A stretch of 64,000 bases of DNA, taken from positions 744,001-808,000 of the forward strand of contig OY970326.1 in the NCBI GenBank assembly GCA_963717155.1. The letters run 5' to 3'. The notes below the pieces were generated by a model. It was not told the origin of the DNA and ran no database searches. It saw only the letters and a list, made by a program, of their open reading frames with translations. Of this stretch, positions 43,285-52,257 are shown piece after piece. The translations under genes and the position numbers were made by a program. Source of the stretch: G963717155 sp963717155 (GTDB taxonomy: Bacteria > Actinomycetota > Thermoleophilia > Gaiellales > JALYLC01). How positions within the stretch are numbered: position 1 is the stretch's first letter; every line of letters begins with the position of its first letter.

Positions 43285-43833
43285 ATGTCGAGCTGGGTTT
43301 GGATCTTGGTCGTGGTTGTTGTTGTGGTCGTTGTTGTGGCGATCGCGAGTTGGGTGGGCCGTCGGCGCGGGACGGAGAGGCTGCGGGAGGGTTTCGGGCC
43401 TGAGTACGACCGTACGGTCGAGAGCACTGGTGATCGGGCGAGCGCTGAGGCCGAGCTGCGCGATCGGCAGCGCCGTCACGACGAGCTCGATCTGCGTCCG
43501 CTCGCGCCCGACGCGAGGAAGGGATTCACGGACGCGTGGCGCGACACGCAGGCCGAGTTCGTGGATGCGCCGACGTCGGCGATCGGCGACGCGGATCGTC
43601 TGATCCAGTCCGTGATGCGTGAGCGTGGCTACCCCGTCGACGACTTCGACGACCGCGCGTCGCTGGTGTCGGTCGACCATCCGCTGGTTGTGCAGCGCTA
43701 CCGCCGCGCGCACGCGATCGCGGTGGCGAACGCGCACGGCGAGGTGACGACCGAGGACCTGCGCCACGCGATGCAGGACTACAGGGCGCTGTTCGTGGAG
43801 ATCATCGAAGACAACGTGGAGGCAGTGCAATGA
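43285..43833 (+). CDS. membrane-anchored unknown protein, paralogous domain with 43830-44207
   Basis: A 182-residue protein: one N-terminal helix of almost pure valine ('WVWILVVVVVVVVVVAIASWVG') then a cytosolic helical domain with 'DAWRDTQAEFVDAPTSAIGDADRLIQSVMRERGYPVDDFDDRASLVSVDHPLVVQRYRRAHAIAVANAHGEVTTEDLRHAMQDYRALFVEII'. The next gene repeats this domain without the anchor. The stop overlaps the next start (ATGA). The family is widespread in actinobacteria but uncharacterised as far as I know. Confidence 0.75.
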   Translation: MSSWVWILVVVVVVVVVVAIASWVGRRRGTERLREGFGPEYDRTVESTGDRASAEAELRDRQRRHDELDLRPLAPDARKGFTDAWRDTQAEFVDAPTSAIGDADRLIQSVMRERGYPVDDFDDRASLVSVDHPLVVQRYRRAHAIAVANAHGEVTTEDLRHAMQDYRALFVEIIEDNVEAVQ

Positions 43834-44207
43834 GCCAGGACATGACAACGGCAGACATCGCGCAGGGCGCGAGCGAGCAGGCCGCGGGCCGCGCAGACGC
43901 GACTCAGGCGATCACGGACGCGGCGGAGCGCGATCAGCGCAGCGCGCTGTTCGACGCGACCGATGCTGGTCGCCTTCGCTCGCGCTGGACCGACGTCCAG
44001 GCGGAATTCGTCGACTCGCCCCAGCAGGCGGTCCAGGACGCAGACGCGCTCGTCGCAGAGCTGATGCAGCGCCTCGCGGAAACGTTCGCACAGGAACGCG
44101 CCTCGCTGGAGCAGCAGTGGGTCCGCGGCGAGGACGTCTCGACCGAGGACCTACGCGTCGCACTGACACGCTACCGCTCCTTCTTCGAACGTCTACTCGA
44201 CGCCTGA
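43830..44207 (+). CDS. soluble paralogue of the preceding membrane protein
   Basis: A 125-residue helical protein. 'RSRWTDVQAEFVDSPQQAVQDADALVAELMQRLAETFAQERASLEQQWVRGEDVSTEDLRVALTRYRSFFERLL' aligns with the preceding protein along W-x-D-x-QAEFVD-x-P, DAD-x-L, and STEDLR-x-A-x-x-x-YR-x-x-F. Co-translated with it, so the two may form a heteromer at the membrane. Function unknown. Confidence 0.75.
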   Translation: MSQDMTTADIAQGASEQAAGRADATQAITDAAERDQRSALFDATDAGRLRSRWTDVQAEFVDSPQQAVQDADALVAELMQRLAETFAQERASLEQQWVRGEDVSTEDLRVALTRYRSFFERLLDA

Positions 44208-44224
44208 ACCTCCCTCACACGACT

Positions 44225-44258
44225 GCCTCCGCGCCGGCCGGGCCGGTCGGCCGGAGGC
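44225..44258 (+). terminator. hairpin terminator after 44207
   Basis: GCCTCC ... GGAGGC with an inner GGCC-rich stem, followed by ATTCTCTT. It lies 18 bp after the stop of the paralogous pair. Confidence 0.6.
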
Positions 44259-44474
44259 ATTCTCTTGAGCGATCGAGGTCACGAACAGGTTCACGCCCAC
44301 TCTGCGGCCGGCTGCGTGCCTCCGCCAGCTGGCTTGATCGGTTCCCAACGAGAACCTGACCTGCATCCAGCGCCGGCACCCGCACCTCGACGGCGAACCA
44401 CGCACCGAGTTCGTCGCCAACCCTTGAACGATCATTTAGCGTAGGGGTCCAAGCTCCAGCAGAAGGAGATTTCG

Positions 44475-44870
44475 ATGTCGAAAGTTTCGGCTCTCGTTGT
44501 CGCGTGTCTGGCTCTCGGTTCGATCGCCCTACCGTCGGCGGTGGCGAGTTCGACCCTCGTGACGACCATCAACGTGACGGCGGGGAAGCCGACGGAATTT
44601 CACTTCACCTTCTCCAAGACCACGGCGAAGCGCGGGATCATCGTCTTCAAGGTCGCCAACGCGGGCAAGGTCTCGCACGACTTCAAGTTCTGCTCGAAGC
44701 GAACCTCAACCCTGGCGACCTCCTGCACTGGCAGGTCGACGAAGATGCTGAGCCACGGCCAGTCGACGACGCTCAGGGTGACCGTTCTCCTGAAGGGTTC
44801 CTACCAGTTCCTCTGCACCGTGCCCGGCCACGCCGCGCTCGGGATGAAGGGTCTCATCAAGGTCACCTAG
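44475..44870 (+). CDS. cupredoxin-like secreted copper protein
   Basis: A 131-residue exported protein: signal peptide 'MSKVSALVVACLALGSIALPSAVA', then a plastocyanin-like fold ('IIVFKVANAGKVSHDFKFC') with copper ligands His68, Cys114, His119 and Met124 in 'QFLCTVPGHAALGM'. An extra Cys pair (C73, C84) may form a disulfide. It probably carries electrons or copper in the cell envelope. The ATG follows AGAAGGAG. Confidence 0.9.
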   Translation: MSKVSALVVACLALGSIALPSAVASSTLVTTINVTAGKPTEFHFTFSKTTAKRGIIVFKVANAGKVSHDFKFCSKRTSTLATSCTGRSTKMLSHGQSTTLRVTVLLKGSYQFLCTVPGHAALGMKGLIKVT

Positions 44871-44957
44871 CCGGAGGGAGACGTTCGGTCATCTAGACAG
44901 TTGATCTCCGGGCCTCTCGGAAGTCTTGGGCTTCCCGAGAGTCCTCGATTCGCGAGC

Positions 44958-45245
44958 TTACGACGTAGCGAGGCTGGCGAGAACCTGTGCTCGCGCGACA
45001 GGATCGAGATCGTCCAGAGCCGAGCGGATGCGGGTTTCCGCTGCATCTATTTTCTCGTTCCGCTCGTCTAGCTTCCCGCGTGCGTAGAGGCCGCCGCCGG
45101 CCGCGGCCCCAGCGAGTCCGAGCACTCGCAGAAGGCGGGCGTGGACAAGCCAACCGAGTCCGAGGACGAGAAGTCCGCCAGCGGCGAGCGCGATCCCGGC
45201 CGTTTCCCCGTCGGTGGGGTCGAGCCTACGACCTGCCGCGTTCAT
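44958..45245 (-). CDS. small membrane protein
   Basis: A 95-residue protein with two hydrophobic helices ('AGIALAAGGLLVLGLGWLVHA', 'LLRVLGLAGAAAGGGLYARG') and a charged C-terminal helix ('DERNEKIDAAETRIRSALDDLDPVARAQVLASLATS'). No family recognised. ATG at 45245. Confidence 0.6.
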   Translation of the reverse strand: MNAAGRRLDPTDGETAGIALAAGGLLVLGLGWLVHARLLRVLGLAGAAAGGGLYARGKLDERNEKIDAAETRIRSALDDLDPVARAQVLASLATS

Positions 45246-45674
45246 GCTGCCAACTCTAACTCGCCGTGGGCGCGACTGAAAGTCGAGTCTCCTCGCTGAT
45301 CGCCGATCCCCGACGCCCTGCACACGTGAGAGTCAATGGCAGGGTCGTCGGGGAACGGAGCGGCATCTGCTCTGGCAAGAGGGTCAAGCCAGCCGACCGA
45401 GCGTGCAGGCAGCCGTGAGTCGCCAGAAGCTAGCGGTGACCTGGCTCGCACTGCAAGCAAGGTGCCGGAGCTTCACCGAGCCTGCCCCATCCGTTCACCG
45501 CCCCCAGGGTGGACTCCGCCGGCCCGCGTTGATCGAGGAGCGATAGCAGGGGTCGCGCTCGTCCCCTTCGGCCCACCCATGGCGCGACCCCTGCGTGTTC
45601 GGTATGACGGCATCGGCCGCGCGCTTGATGGCAAGGTCAAGCGACATCATCCACCTTCCAGGGGCATAGACGCG

Positions 45675-45704
45675 GAAACGCCCCCGGATGAGTGGGGGCG
45701 TTTC
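45675..45704 (-). terminator. perfect 11-bp hairpin terminator
   Basis: GAAACGCCCCC, 8-base loop, GGGGGCGTTTC. It sits 38 bp beyond the stop of the minus-strand gene at 45743. The rest of 45246-45742 holds no supported gene. Confidence 0.75.
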
Positions 45705-45742
45705 GGAGAACTTCTACAGTCGCAGACGTTTGAGCGAGAGCG

Positions 45743-46417
45743 CTAGCCGCCGAGGTCGTAATCGGTGGCTACGCCGAATCCCACGATCACGTCGTCGATC
45801 TGGGCGCCCTGGCTGCTTGTCGCGACGAACTCCATGTTCGTCACCTGCGCGTGCGGATTGATGTCCAGAAACTCGGAGATCGGGCACGGCGACGCCTGGT
45901 CGCATCCACGGCCTGCAAGCGGCGACAGGCTGTAGACGAGTCCGTGGAGCGCATCGTTACGGTGCCAAGCGGACACGCCCGTCCAACCGTTCCTGGCGGG
46001 CTCGTAGACAAGCACCGTGTTCCCCGTGCCGTCGGTCGTGTTCGCGCCAGAGACCGAGATTCGAGCCGACGGCTCATCGGCCAGGGTTCGCTGGCTCGCG
46101 TACCCGAACGAGGTGAGCTCGCTGAGCAGCCGCTGGCGCGCCGGACCGCCGAACGACGGCAGGTACACGACCGTCCCGCCGGCCTGGCCCTTGATCTGGA
46201 GCGACTTGTCGCCGAGCGGCCCGCCAGGGACGAAGACGCTATATCCGTTCTCGGCTAGCGTCCATCCTTGCGGGTTGTCGTACGTCACCTTGACCACGCC
46301 AGACGACTGCTGGCTATCGTGGTTGTACCCGAAGCCGCCAGCCCCCGCAGCCGAGACTGCGGACACGGCCGCTACGCCGGCGACGGTCACCATCACGAGC
46401 TTGCGCGGATACCTCAT
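45743..46417 (-). CDS. secreted hypothetical protein
   Basis: A 224-residue exported protein from the ATG at 46417 ('MRYPRKLVMVTVAGVAAVSAVSAAGAGG', signal peptide or anchor). The body ('VKVTYDNPQGWTLAENGYSVFVPGGPLGDKSLQIKGQAGGTVVYLPSFGGPARQRLLSELTSFGYASQRTLADEPSARISVSG') is beta-rich and ends with 'GCDQASPCPISEFLDINPHAQVTNMEFVATSSQGAQIDDVIVGFGVATDYD'. Two Cys may pair. No family recognised. Confidence 0.6.
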   Translation of the reverse strand: MRYPRKLVMVTVAGVAAVSAVSAAGAGGFGYNHDSQQSSGVVKVTYDNPQGWTLAENGYSVFVPGGPLGDKSLQIKGQAGGTVVYLPSFGGPARQRLLSELTSFGYASQRTLADEPSARISVSGANTTDGTGNTVLVYEPARNGWTGVSAWHRNDALHGLVYSLSPLAGRGCDQASPCPISEFLDINPHAQVTNMEFVATSSQGAQIDDVIVGFGVATDYDLGG

Positions 46418-46534
46418 CGCTCCCCCAGTTGTTGGTAGATCCGGATCTAGCGCGACGCGAGGTCGACATCTCGCCTTCATCGGCACCGAGCGCGAAGAAC
46501 TGAGTCATCGCTTGGAGAAGAACCTGGAGGGAAC

Positions 46535-47479
46535 GTGACGAACGAATCGCTACCGTCGTGGACGAACACCCCAACTCGCGCCGCGATCGTCGAGTTCGTC
46601 GAGCGGGTGACCTCCGAGGGCGGGCCTGAATACGTTCCGCCGTCCGAGCGCATCGCCGTCTACGACAACGACGGCACGCTCTGGTGCGAGAAGCCGATGC
46701 CGATCGAGCTCGGCTTCATCCTCATGCGTCTGGCCGAGATGGCCGCGCAGGACGAGTCGCTGCGGACGCGACAGCCGTGGCAGGCCGCCTTCGAGAAGGA
46801 CTACGGCTGGCTCGGTGAGACGATCACGAAGCACTACCACGGTGATGACGGCCAGCTGACGATGCTGATGGGCGGCATCCTCCAGGCCTTCGCCGGCCAG
46901 AGCGTCGAGGACTACTCGCGCGCCGCCGATACGTTCCTGCGCGCCGGGAAGCATCCGACGCTCGGTCGGACGTTCCACGAGTGCGGCTACGCGCCGATGA
47001 TCGAGCTCCTCCGTTACCTCGAAGCGAACGGGTTCACGAACTACATCGCCTCGGGAGGCGACCGGGACTTCATGCGACCCGTCACCGAGGACGTCTACGG
47101 CATCCCCTCCGAACGCGTCATCGGCAGCTCCAACGCGCTCGCGTACGTCGACGACGAGCACGGGGGCACGGTCTCCTACGAGGCAGAGGGCGACTTCTTC
47201 GACGACGGGCCGGTCAAACCGGTGCGGATCTGGAGCCGGATCGGGAAGCGCCCGATCCTGGCTGCTGGAAACTCGAACGGCGACATACCGATGCTTCGTT
47301 ATGCGGGCGGTAAGGATCGTCCCGCGCTCCGGCTGCTCGTGCTGCACGACGACGAGGATCGCGAGTTCGCGTACACGGCCGGGGCAGAGACGTCCCTGGA
47401 ACTGGCGGAGGAACAGAACTGGACCGTCATCAGCGTCAAGAACGACTGGGCCACGGTGTTCGACAGCCAGGTGGAGTAG
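46535..47479 (+). CDS. HAD-family phosphatase
   Basis: A 314-residue HAD hydrolase with motif I 'IAVYDNDGTLW' (nucleophile Asp44, acid Asp46), motif II 'NYIASGGDRDFM', and motif III/IV 'RPILAAGNSNGDIPMLRYA'. A large cap lies between motifs I and II. Substrate unknown; related proteins are annotated as phosphoserine-phosphatase-like. The GTG at 46535 follows GGAGGGAA. Confidence 0.88.
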   Translation: MTNESLPSWTNTPTRAAIVEFVERVTSEGGPEYVPPSERIAVYDNDGTLWCEKPMPIELGFILMRLAEMAAQDESLRTRQPWQAAFEKDYGWLGETITKHYHGDDGQLTMLMGGILQAFAGQSVEDYSRAADTFLRAGKHPTLGRTFHECGYAPMIELLRYLEANGFTNYIASGGDRDFMRPVTEDVYGIPSERVIGSSNALAYVDDEHGGTVSYEAEGDFFDDGPVKPVRIWSRIGKRPILAAGNSNGDIPMLRYAGGKDRPALRLLVLHDDEDREFAYTAGAETSLELAEEQNWTVISVKNDWATVFDSQVE

Positions 47480-47745
47480 CCCGGCGCGTGTGACGCAGTC
47501 GATCGGTGGCAGGGACGAGCTCGCCGAGCAACGCCGGCGAGCTGATTTCATCCTGTCGGCGTGAGGCGGGTGCGTGCCGCCTTGTCCATACTCGTCGGGA
47601 GTCACGCCGACGACGCGCCGCACGAACCTCGTGCCTGCGGCTCGAAGTTCCTTGGCCGCACTCGCACCGCGCGACCAGGGACGGCATCGGGCACAACCTG
47701 TTCGGACACGCTGGAGCCGTTCGCCGCTGACGAAAGGAGATCGAC
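47480..47745. other. intergenic, possible AraC-type relict
   Basis: 266 bp. On the minus strand 'ELRAAGTRFVRRVVGVTPDEYGQGG' resembles the end of an AraC-type helix-turn-helix domain, but nothing precedes it. Otherwise nothing. Confidence 0.3.
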
Positions 47746-48939
47746 ATGAGCACCGCGACAGAGGCATCCACCTCTATCCGCCCCTTCCACGTCGACATTC
47801 CGAAGGAGAAGCTCGACGACCTGCGCGCACGCATCGCCGGGACGCGTTGGCCGAGCAAGGAGCTTGTCGCCGACCGGTCGCAGGGGGTCCAGCTGGCGGC
47901 GCTGCGGGCGCTCGCGCGTTACTGGCTGGACGAGTACGACTTCGGGCGTATCGCGGCGCGCCTGAACGCGCTGCCGCAGTTCGTCAGCGAGATCGACGGC
48001 GTGGACGTCCACTTCATCCACGTCAGGTCTTCGCACGAGAACGCGCTGCCGCTGATCATGACCCACGGCTGGCCGGGCTCCGTGATCGAGCTACTCGACT
48101 CCGTCGGACCGCTGACGGACCCGGCCGCACACGGCGGCGGCGCCGAGGATGCCTTCCACCTCGTGCTGCCATCCCTGCCCGGCTACGGCCTCTCGGCCGA
48201 GCCCGTCGAGATCGGCTGGGACCTCGGCCGGACCGCGCGGGCGTGGGCCGAGCTCATGCACCGTCTCGGCTACAACCGCTACGTGGCCCAGGGCGGGGAC
48301 GTGGGCGCCGGCGTCACCGACGCCATGGGGCGCCAGGCACCGGAGGGCCTGATCGGAATCCACACGAACCTGCTGGTGCCCGCGCTGGGCGGCAGCATGC
48401 CCACGCAGACCGACGACGAACGGGCCGCTGCCGCGCAGATCGCCACGTTCGGGCAAACCGGAAACGGCTACTTCGTGGAGATGGCGACGCGGCCGCAGAC
48501 GATCGGCTACGCGCTGCTCGACTCGCCCATCGCGCTGGCCGCCTGGATGGTCGACCACGACACGGACGCCTACTACAAGATCGCTCGCGCGTTCGTCGAC
48601 GGGCAGCCTTCGGGCAACCTCACGCGCGATCACATCCTCGACAACATCACGCTGTACTGGCTGACCGGCACCGGCGCCTCCGCGGCCCGCTCGTACTGGG
48701 AGGCCTACGGCGCTGACGCCCCGGCCGCGGGCCAGAAGCCTCTGCCTGCGCCGACGATCCCGTTCGCCTTCACGACGTTCCCGGGCGAGATCTGGCGGAC
48801 GCCGCGCAGCTGGGTGGAGGCGAGCTACCCGAACGTCAGCTACTTCCACGAGGTCGACAAGGGCGGCCACTTCGCCGCCTGGGAGGAGCCGGAGCTCTTC
48901 TCGGCCGAGCTGCGCGCGGCGTTCAGCTCGCTCCGCTGA
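47746..48939 (+). CDS. epoxide hydrolase (EHN-type alpha/beta hydrolase)
   Basis: A 397-residue enzyme: N-terminal EHN domain ('IRPFHVDIPKEKLDDLRARIAGTRWPSKELVADRSQGVQLAALRALARYWLDEYDF'), oxyanion motif 'MTHGWPGSVIEL', nucleophile Asp in 'AQGGDVGAGVTDAMG', and catalytic His in 'DKGGHFAAWEEPELF'. It opens epoxides to diols. The ATG follows AAAGGAGAT. A strong terminator hairpin follows the stop. Confidence 0.92.
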   Translation: MSTATEASTSIRPFHVDIPKEKLDDLRARIAGTRWPSKELVADRSQGVQLAALRALARYWLDEYDFGRIAARLNALPQFVSEIDGVDVHFIHVRSSHENALPLIMTHGWPGSVIELLDSVGPLTDPAAHGGGAEDAFHLVLPSLPGYGLSAEPVEIGWDLGRTARAWAELMHRLGYNRYVAQGGDVGAGVTDAMGRQAPEGLIGIHTNLLVPALGGSMPTQTDDERAAAAQIATFGQTGNGYFVEMATRPQTIGYALLDSPIALAAWMVDHDTDAYYKIARAFVDGQPSGNLTRDHILDNITLYWLTGTGASAARSYWEAYGADAPAAGQKPLPAPTIPFAFTTFPGEIWRTPRSWVEASYPNVSYFHEVDKGGHFAAWEEPELFSAELRAAFSSLR

Positions 48940-48951
48940 CGGGACACATCC

Positions 48952-48982
48952 GAGCGGCGCGCACGAGAGGTGCGCGCCGCTC
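48952..48982 (+). terminator. perfect 12-bp hairpin terminator
   Basis: GAGCGGCGCGCA, 7-base loop, TGCGCGCCGCTC, 13 bp after the epoxide hydrolase stop. Confidence 0.8.
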
Positions 48983-49017
48983 ACGCCCCGTGGTCTGGTG
49001 CCTCAACGGCAGCGAGG

Positions 49018-49320
49018 CTACGCGCCGAGCCCTTCGGAATCTTCAGACCGTTCGATCGCGCGGATCACGACTCGAGCCATCTCCGCGATGTCCGATGGGA
49101 CGTGCATCGAGTCAGGGAGCCAGAACACCGAGCTCTTCCCATCCGACTCGCGCACCAGGGGAACCTGCAGCATCCCCGACTCGACGTCGTGGACGAATGC
49201 GCCGTACGACCAGCCCGGTGCGCCATCGATGCCGCCCACCGCCGTGGCGGTCTCGGCTCGAGCCTGCTCGGACGGCCGCGAGGCTCGCAGACCGTCGATG
49301 TCGTCGCGCTCTTCGGTCAT
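49018..49320 (-). CDS. hypothetical protein
   Basis: A 100-residue acidic soluble protein ('PGWSYGAFVHDVESGMLQVPLVRESDGKSSVFWLPDSMHVPSDIAEMARVVIRAIERSE'). Good AGGAGAG site before the ATG at 49320. No family recognised. It lies downstream of the decayed kinase in the same direction. Confidence 0.6.
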   Translation of the reverse strand: MTEERDDIDGLRASRPSEQARAETATAVGGIDGAPGWSYGAFVHDVESGMLQVPLVRESDGKSSVFWLPDSMHVPSDIAEMARVVIRAIERSEDSEGLGA

Positions 49321-49446
49321 GAGACTCTCCTGCAGCGGGATCCGATCGATGCGTTCTGCCCAGCATCGTCAGCCGCTACACCAGAGAATGCACACAGCAG
49401 GCCTCGAGACGTTTGGCTTCAGGCTGGTGCTCCCGGAAGTGCCGCT

Positions 49447-51120
49447 TCAGGCGCCGATGAGGTGCGGAGCACGGCCATCGCGGCATACGGGACGCGCGCG
49501 TGCACGATCGTGCTGCGACGCGGACTCGATGGCGGAGACCTGCACGGGGCTATCCGTGTCGTCGCCGATCGACATCAGGGCAGGTCCGAGACCTTCGTCG
49601 GCGAGCAGCGCCGGGTAGATGCCCTGCGCGAGCTCCCGCAGTGACTCGAGAGCGCCTTCCAGATCGCCATCGTGCTCGCCGAGACGGCGTTGGAGCGCGA
49701 TCTCCCGCGCTTGCTCCCTCACGCTGGTGAGCTTCATGCGGAGGGCGATGAACTTCTGCTGCGCGCCGCCGTGCAGGTTGCGTTCGACGCGTCGCCTCTG
49801 GGTGTCGCTCGCGCCTCGCGAGCGACGGCGCCCGCATCAGCGAGGGCGCATCTCGACGTCGACGCGGGGCTCGGGCTCCGATCGCAGCCAGAGGCTGGCA
49901 TGGGCCGGATGGACCGTGCCCGTCACGATCGCCCGCAACTCGCCGCACAGCGCATCGAGATCGAGCTGCTCGCGCAGCCGTTCGCTGAACGCGTCTACCG
50001 CCGCCTGCGCATCGTAGGCCGGCCGGTAGAAGCGACGGTCGACCGTCCGCTGGATCCCGCCGCGTAGCGGTTGGAACGCGACCGCGACGACGAGGGTCGA
50101 GAGCGTGACCGCGACCGTGCCCGACGATCCCGTGAGGCTTCGCAGCACCGTTCCGATCAGGACGACGCCGCAGAGGTAGACGACGGCGAGCGCTGCGACC
50201 AGCAACGCGTAGCCGAGCGTCCGCCGGATGATCGTGTCGATCTCGTACAGGCGGTAGCGCAGCACGGCAACGCAGATCGCAGCGGGGATCAGGCAGAGGC
50301 TCAGGATCATGATCGAATCGAGCGCGAGCAGCCCGCCCGGCTCGTGTGCCGGGGTCGACCCGATCACGGCCGAGCTGGCGAGGTCGGCGAAGTAGAAGGT
50401 GCCGCCGGCCGCCGCTGCCGCGGCCAGCCACTTGATCTGCTGGCGCTGACCGATATCCGATCGGCGAAAGCGCACGATGAGGCTGAAGGCCGACGCCAGC
50501 ATGCAGACGGCGATCGCGACCACGAGGCCCTGGCTGTGATCGATCACGGGCCGGAACGCCTCGACGCCGAACGGGTTGCTTGCGTTCCCGTAGCCCTGCC
50601 CGTCCATCGTGCCGGGCGTGAGGATTCCGATCACGAAGCACGCCACGACCGCGAGGCTGCCGACGTACGCCACCCACCGCCAGCGCGGCCCGGGGAGGTG
50701 CCCATCCGGGTAGAACAGCATGAGGAACACGGCGATGAGGCCGATCGGCACCACCCAGATCGCGAGCGAGAGCCCGGCCGCTGCATCAGCCAAGACGAGC
50801 GAGCCCGGATGCAGCCGCAGGCCGTAGTCCGCGTAGCTCATCGCGAAGCCGAGCAGCGCCCAGCCGATACCGGTCGCCAGCAGGATGCGCCCGATCGTGT
50901 TGTCCGGCCGCCGGGTTGCGATCAGCAGGCCGGTCACCGAGAACGTCAGGAGCACGAGCACCGCCGCCACCGCGCCGATGAAGTTCGTCGTGGGGCTCCC
51001 TCCGCCGCTGAAGGTGGAGACCGCGCGCGCCTCCCACTGCAGGCAGATGGTTGCGAGCCAGAGCACGAGCGTGGCGACGAACACGGTCCACCCGATGCGT
51101 CGTGCGGTTCGGTCGCTCAC
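49447..51120 (-). pseudogene. decayed sensor histidine kinase
   Basis: The intact N-terminal 427 residues hold about nine membrane helices and a linker ('RYRLYEIDTIIRRTLGYALLVAALAVVYLCGVVLIGTVL', 'FQPLRGGIQRTVDRRFYRPAYDAQAAVDAFSERLREQLDL') typical of actinobacterial kinases. An in-frame TGA at 49837 ends this frame. Beyond it, still in frame, comes the dimerisation domain ('RRRVERNLHGGAQQKFIALRMKLTSVREQ', with Gly instead of the usual Asp after His) and 'GIYPALLADEGLGPAL'. Then the ATPase core is missing: a shifted 'IVHARVPYAAMAV', the usual last strand, follows at once. No response regulator is adjacent. Non-functional. Confidence 0.8.
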
Positions 51121-51187
51121 GACGCCATCATCTCAGGAGAGCGTTCCGAGAAGGTTACGGTGCGCGAGAGCAGCTCTCGCACGTCCG

Positions 51188-51640
51188 CTATGTAGCCTCG
51201 TAGGCCGCGATGATCACGCCGGTGTCTGTCGCGACGCTGCTCAGCAGCCGCAGCCTGGAGACGCGATCGTCCCGGTCGAACAGCCGCTGACCGGAGCCGA
51301 GCAGCAGCGGATGGATCATCAGCAAGTACTCGTCGACGAGCGCGTCGGGCAGCAGCGAGCGGATCAGCCGGCCGCTGCCCATGATCACGAGGTTGCCGTC
51401 CTTGAATGGGCCGCCCCTGGCGTTCCAGGTGGACAACATGTCCTCGTAGCTGCGTCGTCCGAGCAGCAGGCCACCGTCCGGCCCGCCCATCCGTTGTCCG
51501 ATCGCATCCGTCATCGCCGGATCGTTTCCCGTCTCCGCCCAACCGCCGTGTGTGAAACCACCGCGCGTGTCCTCATCGGGGCGACCTGGGTCTTGCATGA
51601 CGCCGTCGAGCGTTACATGGTTGATGACGACGATTCGCAT
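51188..51640 (-). CDS. dihydrofolate-reductase/RibD-C-like protein, internally shortened
   Basis: A 150-residue protein ('MRIVVINHVTLDGVMQDPGRPDEDTRGGFTHGGWAE', 'GLLLGRRSYEDMLSTWNARG', 'NLVIMGSGRLIRSLLPDALVDEYLLMIHPLLLGSGQRLFDRD'). Relatives run to about 185-190 residues; the 30-40 residues normally between 'TYE...W' and 'VMGSG' are missing here without loss of frame. It would bind NADPH; the shortened fold may not work. The ATG at 51640 follows an excellent AAGGAGGT. Confidence 0.8.
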   Translation of the reverse strand: MRIVVINHVTLDGVMQDPGRPDEDTRGGFTHGGWAETGNDPAMTDAIGQRMGGPDGGLLLGRRSYEDMLSTWNARGGPFKDGNLVIMGSGRLIRSLLPDALVDEYLLMIHPLLLGSGQRLFDRDDRVSRLRLLSSVATDTGVIIAAYEAT

Positions 51641-51759
51641 CGAGCGACCTCCTTGTCCGCGGATGACGCCGGATCGAGACATTCCCCGTCTCGGCTGCGA
51701 GTAGTCACCTAGATTTGTTGCAGCCGGTACGACGATGCACTGGATCAAGGAGGCACGAG

Positions 51760-52206
51760 ATGTCCGACCCGATCCTTCCGTGGCCCCTCGTGAAGAGCGG
51801 CAGCCATGACCACCCCACCCGGACGCTCCAGGACCTGTTGAACGCGCACAGCGCCGGCCTCGTCGTCGACGGCGTGTTCGGGCCGAGGACCGACGCGGCA
51901 GTGCGCCACTTCCAGCAGAGCAAGGGCCTCACCGTCGACGGCGTCGTCGGAGCCCATACGTGGGCCGCGGTGGTCCTCACCGTCCGGCAGGGCAGCGGCG
52001 GCGACGCGGTGCGCGGCGTCCAGGAGGAGTTCGCGTTCCGCAACCTCTCGGGGATCCCCGGCTCGGGACTGAAGATCGACGGTGTGTTCGGTCCGAAGAC
52101 CGAGGCCGCCGTACGCGGGTTCCAGCAGGCGCTCTCGGTCGCGGTCGATGGCATCGTCGGGCCGGTCACCTGGCGCGCCCTGGTGAGTGGAATGCTCGCG
52201 GGGTAG
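51760..52206 (+). CDS. peptidoglycan-binding protein, two PG_binding_1 repeats
   Basis: A 148-residue protein with two copies of the three-helix PG-binding repeat: 'HPTRTLQDLLNAHSAGLVVDGVFGPRTDAAVRHFQQSKGLTVDGVVGAHTWAAVV' and 'DAVRGVQEEFAFRNLSGIPGSGLKIDGVFGPKTEAAVRGFQQALSVAVDGIVGPVTWRALV'. No signal peptide and no catalytic domain are seen. The ATG follows AAGGAGG. Confidence 0.9.
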   Translation: MSDPILPWPLVKSGSHDHPTRTLQDLLNAHSAGLVVDGVFGPRTDAAVRHFQQSKGLTVDGVVGAHTWAAVVLTVRQGSGGDAVRGVQEEFAFRNLSGIPGSGLKIDGVFGPKTEAAVRGFQQALSVAVDGIVGPVTWRALVSGMLAG

Positions 52207-52257
52207 CCTAACTGGTACCCGAACGATCTGGACGAGTGGATCTTTTCAGGAGACCAC

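Noticed and set aside
45336..45746. Plus-strand gene, with 'MARPLRVRYDG' resembling the start of a REP-associated transposase
   Set aside because: Only about ten residues match, the frame runs through a perfect terminator hairpin and the rest is low-complexity.
46550..47767. A 405-codon minus-strand open frame
   Set aside because: Antisense to the HAD phosphatase, which has clear motifs; only a short tail outside that gene faintly resembles an AraC-type end.
49837..49839. TGA as selenocysteine or read-through codon in the kinase
   Set aside because: The downstream ATPase domain is missing, so recoding would not restore a working kinase; no SECIS-like hairpin is evident.
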